Below the pieces are notes generated by a model. That model had not been told where the DNA came from. It saw only the letters and a program-made list of their open reading frames with translations, and searched no databases. This document shows, in pieces, positions 12,853 through 35,415 of a stretch of DNA of 64,000 nucleotides (position 1 is the stretch's first letter; every line of letters begins with the position of its first letter). The position numbers and the translations under genes were made by a program. The DNA is from Pomacea canaliculata (taxonomy: Eukaryota > Mollusca > Gastropoda > Architaenioglossa > Ampullariidae): the NCBI RefSeq assembly GCF_003073045.1, contig NC_037601.1:6355872-6419871 (forward strand), written 5' to 3'.

Positions 12853-13534
12853 ACAAACTGATTGAAGGAATGAAAGACCGAAAGAAAGAGATAGGTCGAT
12901 CTATAAATCCTGTTCCCTAACCTTTGTAGACAGCCTTGTCTTGACCCTCGTGAAACGGGTATAGTTCAAAGGACGCGCTGTAGCAGAAGCCACGTGGGTC
13001 GGGCGTCGAGAAGAGAGTTGTGTTGTCCCTCTCCAGCCCGAACACCTTCATGGTGCTCTTTGTCTGCTCCCCTTCAGAGAAAAGCAGCTAAACTGTAAAT
13101 AAAAATGAAGTCGTTTATTATTGTCGTCGTCGTCACCACTAACGCCTGTCAAAGGTTGTGTGATGCGTCTAGTGTGTTGGTGGGTGTCTGTGTGCTTGTC
13201 TCTCCTGGCTTTAATCACTACTGTACATTTGTTAATATCATCGTGATCTTTACTTCTGCTGTCATATTTTCATGTATGTAAAAGTGTGTTGCTGACTTTT
13301 GATGACGAATAATAAAAAATATCAACTTTATTATCCGGTTAATCACCAAAGTAAACGAGATGAGACCTCCGACCTCAATTCTATTATATAGCGCAAAAAA
13401 AAAAAACAACAACAAAAAAACCCAACAAAAATCAACATTGACTAGGGTACCGTTTAAGCCATCGAAATGCTACACCAGAGCGTAGTGAGCGCAGTAGCAC
13501 TCAACAAACAACTAGAAGACCTCATTCAGTCATC

Positions 13535-14150
13535 AGCAGGCATTCGTCCTGGATGAACTCTGTCCCCTGTGTTGTCCAATATCTTGTAGAACATCACCCA
13601 AGACACCCTTCTTGACCAGCCCACCTCCATTTCCTTCGTATACAACTTGCACTTTGCAGACGACATTGACAGGCAGCAACAGAGAACTGAAGGACCTTAC
13701 CAACAGACTGAAAAAAGGTGCCGGCACATGTGGGATAAAGACCAGAAATGACATGAGCAGTCATGTTTAAATGCAGAGACTACAGCAAAGGAGAGATCTA
13801 CATAAAAGGGGTGCAACTATAGGAATCGAACATGACATACATCCGCATCAGGACAGCAGCAGTGATAGTGACAGTAGTCAATGGACCGGCTGGACAGGAT
13901 CTGGCGAAGCACCAGTATCAGGGTCACTACCAGGTAACCGAGTAAACTGTACAAGTCGCTCGTAGTCCACATCCTGCAAGACGAGGGCTCTGCTTGCTTA
14001 TACCGAAAAACGATTCCAGGCATTAGTGACCCAGTTCCTTAAGGACGACTTTGTACGGAGCGCAGTCCCCTCCCTCGTGAAACGCCAGGAAACTCCTTGC
14101 AACAGTGAAACGACGCAAGCTGGTCTCGGTCGGCAATGTCGTCAGACACA
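13535..14150 (+). mobile_element. Degenerate non-LTR (LINE) reverse-transcriptase fragment, copy 1
   Basis: Pieces of a LINE ORF2 C-terminal half appear in order but in shifting frames: a VLSNIL-like stretch, NLHFADDID (the RT catalytic FADD box) near 13640-13670, MDRLDRIWRSTSIR near 13880-13910, and a TVKRRKLVSVGNVVRH stretch near 14105-14150 corresponding to the conserved VKRRKL.WFGHV.RH tail. No frame stays open for long, so the copy is old and dead. The same family occurs at 53.0-53.8 kb. Clade is not certain; it resembles the widespread endonuclease-reverse transcriptase LINEs often mis-annotated as craniofacial development protein 2-like. Confidence 0.7.
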
Positions 14151-15959
14151 ATTTAGGCACCCATATATATAATTATATCCGTGCAGTAAGACCGTCCTTA
14201 AGTGCACCTTAGAAATTCCTCCTTCGCAGAAATATTAATATTTTATTTTAAAAAATAAAATATACAATTAAAAAAACTTCACGCTTAGCCTATTAAATTT
14301 TGACTTTAAATCTAAAAAAACATTATTTATAATAATTGTAAAAGCTTTTAAAAACGTTTTCGAAAAAAAAAACAATAAGTGTTATCAAAATAAACGAACA
14401 AAATGACTAGTGGATGGTCACGAAGAGAATCTTCAGGGTTTCTATTTGAAAACAAGCTGACAAATGAAGAGCTAGATCCAGGCTTTTGCTGATCTACACT
14501 AACACGGATACAGAGAAAAATTACTGATCCCAGGCTCTGACCGGCCTCATTAAAGCAAAGAAACAACTGCCACAGGCAATGTTGTCTGCTCTGTTGAATG
14601 GCATGGCAGTCAGCATTCTGTTTGGCTGATTTAAGACGATCGTAAAGAATTATCTTTGGAAACTATGAGCACAAATAGCAGTTCAGCGCCGGTCATAAAC
14701 GTCAAATTTAAATAATATTAATTATCCTAGCCAATAAATCGAGAACTGATGCAGAATCTATGAAAGTAAGTGGATTGCTTGCGGTCTTTACAAGATATGA
14801 GTGAGGTAAACATACACGAATATTCCCGGTGAATGGCAATGTAGAATCATGACTATCTTCGTCGAACTTGGTGATCTTAAATAACAGCTCTTTTTGCGCA
14901 TAACTGATGCACTTTAAGAATACGCAAGACTGTCCACTCGCCTACATGCTAAGCTAAAAGAGCAATGGTAAGAAATAACAAAATATCCATGGTTTTCCAC
15001 CCATCTTGATAAACGACCACCATTACAAAACAAAGGGAGTTAATTCTCGTCAGACAGACAACTCTTACACGAGTCTCAAAAAGTTTAAGCGCAGACGAGG
15101 AGAATAACTACATACACAGATCAGTTCACGTTTTCATTTTCTATACAAGCCATGGGCTAAACATAAAATCTTATGTTTACCTGTAGATTATTTTATATAG
15201 ACATCCTAAAAAAGCGTGCACTTGAAGCAAAGAATAAGAACTAGACTTGTTGTTATGGTTAATGTATCATATTATTGTTATGAGGTTAAACTATTTTACA
15301 ATATACTTATCTGATGTAACCCAGGTCATATCAGCTATATATCTAACATTAAAGTTGTATGTACAAGGAGCAGTATACTAAAATGAATCAGAACCTGTTG
15401 TTTTGATTAAATCCCTCAATTTGAGTAAGCCATAAAATGAGAGAAAGAGAGACGTGATGGCGGGCATGAACGGAATATTACTGAAGGCTTAGTGATATTT
15501 CCACCTAGTTTCAACTGGCGACAACAAAATAACAAATCACAAAAATCTCGACAGAGAGATGAACCTTGTGTAGTACGACAAAACTGCTTGATGACTAGCG
15601 CAGCAAGTACTTTCTACAGCTGGTTTGACCTGCGGAAAGGATTATCCTGAGCAATCTTCATGTGTGTGTTTTTTAATGACTTCCCCGATGACCAGCAGCT
15701 ACAGACAACTGTAAATCTTGGACGGTGAAACGTGAAACCAGGATGCATAGACAACTCTGGTCATCCGTTTTCTTCTATCTTTTCCATAACGTAGTATGAA
15801 CTTAGTGAAGCTTCGCATTTATTTTGATTTCATAGACTTGTTTGGTCTGTTCAGTCAGTTGTTAATCCGATAGTACGTTCGACGCTTTATCCCCTTTTCT
15901 TTCCAGTTGTTTTGGTTGACTTCTTCGATCTCTACCTATCATCATGATGGGGATTACTA

Positions 15960-16030
15960 TAATTATCCGTAGTCGAGCGTCATGAGCTTGCTTAAAATGC
16001 TGGAATATGGCGTTATATAAACAGAATTTA
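15960..16030 (+). repeat. Possible SINE/LINE 3' tail
   Basis: The stretch ...GCTGGAATATGGCGTTATATAAACAGAATTTATT resembles the ...GCGCTATATAAA tail seen on many invertebrate SINEs and L2/CR1-type LINEs. Only the tail is recognisable. Confidence 0.3.
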
Positions 16031-16633
16031 TTCTTCTTATTAAAAATATAAATATTGCACTAAACAAGCATCTTTGAATGGGTACTGAAGTTTTATGGAC
16101 ACGAATATAGCACTTCAATATCTGTATGTGTGAGAGAGAGAGAGAGTGGGGGAGAGAAAGAGATAGGGTAGGAAGAATAAGAAGTTAGAAAAGAAAGACT
16201 ACTCTTACCTGCCTGCAGTGACACAAAAGTTTCCTCTATAAAGTTTCCTTACATCAAAAACTAGCGAACGAATTTCCTCTTGGGCTTGCGAATTACTATA
16301 GTTACTCCGAATCTGTTGCAGGAAAACGCCACGGCCTTCTCTGCCGCACGTGCTGTGATGAGTCGCCCTGTTAAAGCTGCACCATGTTGTACACAGTCTT
16401 CCATTCATTCGCTTCCCGACAGACAGAGGTGAGACTGAAAGCTTCTTGCAGGGCTCCAGACTGAGGAGCCTTTCATCTATCTCTAGTCCCTCCCTGACAT
16501 TCCACCTGGGGGTCAGCTTCTAGCTATCGGGGATTTGCTCACTTTCTCCAGGAGGGTCGTAACAAAAGCTGGCGGTGGCGTCTCGCTATCTCGCACACTC
16601 TCCATCTCTCGTGTGAGTGTGTACTCTCGTGTA

Positions 16634-16800
16634 TCTCTGCTGGGTCTGCATCAGTTTCTTCATCTACATTTTTTCGGTCTTCCGGTTAGTGCTAGGACTA
16701 AAACTAGAAACAAAAATAACAGCAAACTGGAAAAGCTATCAGAGCTAAGATGGGGCTCAGACTGCTGGCATAAAACTGTTTAGCCACTCCACATTTTGAG
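16634..16800 (+). repeat. Dispersed repeat, copy 2
   Basis: Matches 9030-9259 in block order and orientation but lacks the AAAC expansion. Ends in ACATTTTGAG like copy 1. Confidence 0.65.
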
Positions 16801-17471
16801 ACGACCCCTTCTGGTGTTGTGCGTGCGCAGCGAACTGTGTAGCCTTACAGGGAAGTGCAAGTCTCACAGAACAAACTGGCGCCATAGATAGTGCACTTTG
16901 GAAGACGAAGTACCGTAGTTTTGGAGTAGGGTGGGAAAACGAAAGAAAAACACTGTTGCAGTCCCTCCATCATTAATCATCTTTTAGTCTGCCTGCTCTT
17001 GAAGATTCTAGACTCGCAGAAAATTTATGCATGCAGACAGTACAAATTTCAAAAGATTAAAAAAAAGATCAGCGAGAGAGAGAGAGAGAGGGAAGTGAGA
17101 GGAAAGAGGGCTGAATATGACCTCAGCGTTATTTTCGTAGGCCAGGTGTATCAGCAGAGATTATGAAGAGAATATCCTGTTGCGTCCATCGCCCTACCGT
17201 CACAAGGGTTGTAATAAAAATGTTCATGTCCTTTTCCTCTCTGCTGTTGTCATGAAGCGTTTTTTTTTTTAGGGTTTCCTTCACTTACCATATTATTTAA
17301 CTTTCCACCAATATTGTGCTTAATCGAGCAACCTCCGAGTAAAATAATTTATACCAGTGTCTTCATAACAGGTGACTCTTCTTAGGTACCAACTTAGGTT
17401 TATTCACTTTAAAACACGTGCCATGGTCGCTCTGCTAGGTAGTCGAGTACAAGGAAAAGATCACATGACGT

Positions 17472-17708
17472 TCAAATATAATCTGTATCCCTACACACAA
17501 CCCCTTCAATTACATTTTCTGTTTTCCTCGTATCTCCGAATATAATAACGAACTTGTTTACATGTCTCTCGGACATGATACTCAAAGCTCGCTCATAAAA
17601 TTTAATTGGTGCTCCCCTGCCGAGGGAAAGAACAAAGACCATTGTGATCTCACAGAAACAGCTGATGTAGTATTGTTCACACCCTTCTAAAATATCTTCC
17701 TGAATCAT
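17472..17708 (-). pseudogene. Possible TIR-domain remnant
   Basis: A 78-codon minus-strand open frame reads MIQEDILEGCEQ, VFVLSLG, then FYERALSIMSERHVNKFVII. This order loosely follows a Toll/IL-1 receptor (TIR) domain: box 1/2 region with EDI, the VLS strand, an ELxxAL-like helix and a VNKFVIIF strand. The usual W-C motif after VLS is not preserved and neither end of the domain is present. No flanking splice sites convince me. It could be a fragment of a TIR gene or a coincidence. Confidence 0.3.
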
Positions 17709-20472
17709 GAAGTGTTTAATTAAAGGTAGCTAGTAACATATACCTTGATTTACAATGCTGATCTACTAAGGAAGTATTATGCGGCCCTGCCATCAACCTA
17801 CTTTTACATAGCACTGTGGGGATATCCTGTTACCAGCCATCGCTTGAACTTGACACGTGTGTGTAGTAACTTGTCGTTATTGTATGGAACACGTTGCTCT
17901 GTAACACTAATTATAGGTTAGATGTGTATACATTTCACTCTATGAAATTTATTTACTAATAACATTTCATATAATAATTCAGCGTGGGATAATAGAGTGG
18001 ATATAATTTTGTTTAGAAAAAATGTTTTGAATAAACTGCTACCAATCGATCATTAAGAAGAAAGTTAAAAACAAAACAAAAAGAAGGGAAAAATAAATTG
18101 ACCTTTTCGTCGTATTTTGAAATCCGGATACAATCTATGTAGAAGCTGAAGACAGCGGACCGGTATTAACTGTTGTCTGTCCTGAGTATATTACATTTAA
18201 CAGTCTCTGTGAAAGTTCGGTAATGTGACTTATCGCGATCTGTGGTTCCCACCTACCCTCAACACCCGCAAGCGATACATGTTTTTCTCCGTCGCCACAG
18301 AGATATCGCCTGCTGCGTAGTGGCATGACTTTGACTCTTTTTTCAACATGACAAGAGAATATCGTCAGACTTGTGTTATCCATTTACACGACACCACCGC
18401 TGTCTTTATACTCATGCTGTTAAAAAAAAAATGACATTCACTGTCACCATCATTCTCCCGGTCCTCCACAAACCTCCTTCCCCACCAACGACGCTCTTCC
18501 CACAACAACATCTAGAACGACTTACCTTGGAGAACCCGTCAGTCGATGCAACAGGCGGTGACAAGACAGAGCTAGTGACACCTGGAAGAAAAGCGTTTGG
18601 TGAACCAGGAAGACCCTGATCGACTCATTCCTTCTCAAAACAGCGGTCGGCCTGACAGCTCGTCGCAGTCGGTGTGATGCCAGTCACGATTAACAGACGG
18701 AAGAGCAGAAGCAGGGCGGCCGAGAGTGGCGGTCACTCGCTTAGTGACGTCAGCGAATGTCGTTGTATTAATCACCAGACGATCGCTGCAGATGAAGGAC
18801 ATCCATTTTAGTTCACTGGCTGATTATTTATTTGCCTTTGCTGGTCAGCTGGTTGGATGATTTATATGGCAGGCGCAGCCTTCAAGCCTCAAAATAGTAG
18901 GGTCAACGACGATCGAATTCCTAGAAGCAAATGTCAACCACTTTGTCTGTACGGTCCGCTGACCCCACCTCTTGAGAAAAAGGAGCGGGTGAAGCAGACG
19001 TGACTACACATTCAACTAATACACACAGGATAAGGTTACAGGAAAGAGAACAGTCTACGGCTTTTTGCAGAAATATCTTCACTTCTGCGTGCACTGTCTG
19101 CCGAGAGAGTCATCCTTCCTGGGCTCAGAATAATCAGCTTTGACTTAATCGTTTAGGCAAGCCGTCATATGCCACACTTCAGACTTAAATCAACATTAAG
19201 CTTTCGATGGCCGAGGCTGACATGCAAGTGCGAGGGGGAAAAAAAACCCAAAACGGGCGGAATTAAAGCTTTTGCAACGGTTCGACGTATGTCTCCTGTC
19301 GAGGACATGGTGTCGATACAACTGCGCATGATCACTACTACATCATGCCACGATTACCTCAGACATTCCCCTAATACATTAAAGGTTTCTTTCCCTTTCT
19401 CTCTTTTCCTTGTTACTTTTTCATTTTCCTCTTCGTTTTTTTACCATTTCGTAAATACCCAAAGATTGGAGAGAGCGCCGTCCGTCATCCAGCCAGGAAG
19501 TGACGCGAGGTTAGTTTGCATGTAGAACATCGGTGTGGATGGTGTTGGTCGTTGTATGAATGAGCTACACGTGCGGCTACACCCAGCAGTGAAGACCGCT
19601 ATCTGCTGGTTACCCTAGTAATGTGTGCGTGGGTTATTGATCTATAGCCGGCTATAAGCGTAGCTCATATAGCTGTTGACACAGCGTAGCGTCGCATGGG
19701 CGGGTTCGATTAGGTCGGTGATACCTCCAGTCTCATTATTCTGCGTCTCCAATCGACTGTGTGTGTGAGAGAGAGAGAGAGAAAAAATTATGTGACAAAT
19801 CTTTATTTACAAGGGTAACAGAATAAGCAAAGAGAGAGAGAGAGATGAATAAAGTATTGGACGTTCACGGTGTTAAAGAAATATAATTATGTTCATACAA
19901 TTAATCGCCGCTTTTGCAAATGAGCCAAAAAAAAAAATGTATATGTTCGATTTCCCGTCCATCATCGTACAAAAGCGCCTTAAATAGTGGGTTACACAAA
20001 ATACTGATTAGGACATTTTCTTCATGCAATTTCTCAATAATTTATAGACATCGAGACTATATTTAATAGAACATATAATCGTAAATTTATTCAGAAGTCT
20101 TTCTAGGACAAAAAGCAGAAAGTCGCGAGACATATTAAATTTAGATGAGATTATACAGAATTTAGTCTATTTATCGAATACATAATTTTAAAACAAATAT
20201 TCAGCTTTTGTAAAATCCACGGACAATACATCTTGGCTTTTGCATGGCCTCAGTTCTATGTAAACCAAAAATAGCGAAACATGCAAATAGTAAAACATCC
20301 GCACAGCGGTGAACGATTTTTCTTTTTTTATATTCAAACATATCTAAGCACTAAATTAGTAAATAAAAAGTACTCATATCAACCGGAGCATGCAGATTAA
20401 TTTTTAGCTGTAGTTCTTTTTTTGTTTAAGTCGATCTGCCATTCACAGAAGTAAGCTTTCTGCAAGACTTCC
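17709..20472. other. Spacer between alpha-kinase region and NSUN2
   Basis: No gene recognised. A minus-strand donor CTCCAAG|GTAAGT at 18526 closes a stretch with stops in the frame needed for the kinase, so it could be a 5' non-coding exon of that gene. GA microsatellites lie near 19765 and 19830. The rest is AT-rich. Confidence 0.5.
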
Positions 20473-20715
20473 GTGAAGGAAAATCAACTAACGAGCATCT
20501 CATTCTACGCGTTCTTCTTCTCTCCCTTACAAGTCATTAGTCGAGTAGTCTACCCTTATCAATATGGCTGCGCCCACCAGCTAGGAACGTGTATAATCGA
20601 ACAAGCGATATTGTTCTGTAACATTGCGTTTTTATTAAAATCGCTTCCTCTTAGAAGCGAATATTTTTCATATTCTGTATTCGGCAGAAGGCCTATAGCG
20701 CGTTGTATTTACATC

Positions 20716-32830
<12,115 letters not shown>

Positions 32831-33614
32831 GCATCATCTGTGTGTGTGTGTGTGCGCTGGTGTGAATTTTAACAGCATCGGAAGGTTGAATTAATGGAGT
32901 GCCCGTGGCCCTTTAACTCGCTGGACTTTGGCAGTTTGCTGTAATTCTTACTGCTATTGTGTTGATGTGGTGCTGCAAAAGGTTGCATGGCAACAGCAGC
33001 TGTACACAGGGCTCAGCATTTATGAAACCATTGGAGATCAGTTCTCTATGGTAAACTGCAAGAGTAATCAAGTAGTAAGTTTTGTGTAAGCTTCTATTCC
33101 TTCTCTCTAGAATCCATCACTGAAGCAATATCTTCTCGTGCATTTTGAAAGAATTTTTGTGTGTGGTTGCTTTACTGCCTGTTGTTACTGAGTCAAAAAA
33201 CAGTTTTTAATATCAAAGGATAACTTCTTCAGCCTCAGCGGACCTATATGCATTATGAAAATAATGCTTTATACTGATTTATATGCACATTCACTTTTTT
33301 AGAGGTGAACATCATGCCTGAATGGTGCATCTACCTCGAGTTTAAAAGCCCACTCTTTTTATCTGACTGTATCAAATTTATAGCAGCTACTGCAACAATA
33401 CAGTAAACATCTGCCAAGAAAGAGTTTTTGTTTTGTTGTGCATGCATTTGTTATTTGTATTTAGTCATGATTTTTCTGAAACTAAGTGATTTAATCACAC
33501 CAAGCAGAGACCAGAAAAAGAAAACATTTCATGTATTTTAAAGTGAACGGGATTTTGTGTAAATTCTTGTATACATTAGAAAAATTTTCTACTAGTTACG
33601 ATTCGGTGTTGGAA

Positions 33615-33620
33615 AATAAA
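33615..33620 (+). promoter_or_regulatory. Candidate poly(A) signal of NSUN2
   Basis: AATAAA 785 bases after the NSUN2 stop, the first clear hexamer in a non-repetitive 3' region. Confidence 0.4.
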
Positions 33621-33639
33621 TGATATCATCACATCAAGT

Positions 33640-35415
33640 ATACAGGAAAATATCTGCTTACTGACTTGACAAAGAGCCAATGAATTGCCAACATAAGGGG
33701 AAAAAACTCATAAACTCTTGATAATAATTTAGAATCTCTTAAGTACCTGCCCAAAGCTTAAAAAGTAACGGTGTATAATTTTTCACAATTTGCCTTATCC
33801 CTCAAGGGCCACACATATCAAAAGAAACATTTGCCTATAAATGAAAAAGTCAATTGTTTAGTTAAAAAAAAAACTTCAATGCATGGAAACACACATAGCA
33901 TATAATCTTTGGGATTGAGCAAAATGTCAACTAATAAAAAAAATCCTAGCACTGAGCAGCACAGATACAGATGCTAAGGCTACAGAAAACCCAGCAAACC
34001 CAAAGCCAAGCTCTTTGCTTTTCCCTTAAATAATTTTCTCCATTTTTGTTTTCCTCATTCACAGACTTGACTCTCATGCACACAAACTAATGTGGAAAAG
34101 CAATATAAAGCAACAGAAGACTGGCTGAAAGGGGAAAAAATAACCAAATGCAGCAGTGCCAAATATTAGTTTCCATCTACAAACTTAAAAACACTGGAGA
34201 AAGCAACACATAAATCCTTATGGCAAAAATAAACACAAGAGGAGTTTAACAATGGTGTATCTTGAGTTAGGTGGTGTCACAGCTTAGTTCAAAATGATAA
34301 TGTGATAGGAACTGATGTTGATGAGCAGGATGGCAGGTTTCTAGATGCTAATTTCATGAAAGCTAATGTACAGATGGCATTAGTAGGAAAACATGCATGT
34401 ATCAAACTACTATAAATGGTTGTCCTAATTCAAAATGCATTATCTGGATGAAGGGATTTGTGCAAAAGGCAGTCCCTGTAATAAACTGAACTGTTGTAGT
34501 GGGCAGTGTGCGAGAAATTCTCTGACGTGATGCACTTCTGCATGATTGAGGTAGAAACTTCCCAAAGAAATGCATTGCACCAAAGCAAAAAAAGAAAAAG
34601 CAGATTAAGAGAAATTAAACCTGTACAGATAAACAGAACTAAATGATATTGATATGTTCAGGGTCAGAGTAGTTTTGATGTTATGATGACAGATTGTTGT
34701 ATCTACCACTATCACTAATGATTTTGATGAAATGAAAACAAATGTTACTTAAACACTGTCAATACAGGACAGGTGTTTCATTGTTATATAATCACACAAC
34801 TCATTTTGGTAGTCCAGCTTTCCAAAATATGTGATAAACAGGGTGATCAAACATGTACACCATTGTTCATGTGTTGAAATTCATTAGAAATCAAAGAAAT
34901 GCATGTTCCAGAACAGCCACTTAAATTGGCATCCACTCCCACCATGAAGTCATGTGCTGTCTTGGCTACAGGATACACCATGATCTTGGTAATTAAACAC
35001 TGTACCAGCTGAAACTCCTCAGACAGTAGAGAAATGCACAGAAACGGCCTGACTGGTTCAAGTGTTGTTAAAAAAAAAACAACAAAAAAACAAAGTGTGA
35101 TTTAGGTTACGTGTCTGACCATAAAGATTCAAAAGGTGCAATGGGACCAATAGATTTACAGAGAAGAGGAAGAGTTAAGATGAGCCAAGCATGACAATGG
35201 CTTAAGAATCTGGTCACAGTCGATATTAGCAATATATAAGTGGTCTTTGTTGAAAGTGTATTTCTTGTTTGACTGCTGAGGACTTTTTTTGTCTTCAGAT
35301 TTCGTTGACAAATATGTTCTAGGTTGACTATATTTGAGTGCAAGAAAGGTCCATAGGATACACTTTTCCCCTTGCATTTCATTTTTTCTTGGTTTTTTTT
35401 TCTGAAACAAAGATG
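33640..35415. other. Convergent 3' flanks of NSUN2 and the Cys-loop receptor
   Basis: About 1.8 kb between tail-to-tail genes, AT-rich, without a recognised gene. It presumably holds the receptor's 3' UTR on the minus strand; I could not pick its poly(A) signal with confidence. Confidence 0.55.

Larger units (their letters stand above)
10625..13071 (-). pseudogene. Alpha-kinase domain gene (vWKA/eEF2K-like), frameshifted
   Basis: Three minus-strand exons with agreeing phases: 13071-12922, 12486-12194, 11116-10625. The likely start is ATG at 13051 in a strong context (AGCACCATGA). They encode one atypical (alpha) Ser/Thr kinase domain and little else. Seen in order: FCYSASF N-lobe start, CVVKAK with the ATP-site Lys60, VFIENFIE|GSFQTFNS, then FSHYTW, CGLQGV, FGRTDGGSPGITEFF and the zinc motif SHRCNNIC. 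Three faults: one extra A in the run at 11063-11066 shifts the frame before FSHYTW; the motif normally read DLQG is GLQG (codon GGC at 10999-10997), losing a conserved active-site Asp; and the exon 3 acceptor abuts a GATT microsatellite instead of a pyrimidine tract. The other genes here read cleanly, so base-call error is less likely than decay. A non-coding 5' exon could lie at about 18.5 kb. Specific substrate unknown. Confidence 0.7.
14160..17470. other. Long stretch without a recognised gene
   Basis: AT-rich sequence. It includes a GA microsatellite (16130-16160), a possible SINE/LINE tail near 15960-16030 and the second dispersed-repeat copy. A minus-strand open frame at 16408-16209 ends in a good donor (GGCAG|GTAAGA) but shows no domain and its phase does not fit the alpha-kinase exon. 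Confidence 0.55.

Noticed and set aside
16209-16408. Minus-strand frame ending in a good donor, as an upstream alpha-kinase exon
   Set aside because: Its phase (two bases left) does not match the kinase exon, which needs one base; no domain.
20473-20715. Upstream in-frame ATG for NSUN2
   Set aside because: Would add 81 hydrophobic residues unlike the family; MGRNKRHK fits the known short basic start.
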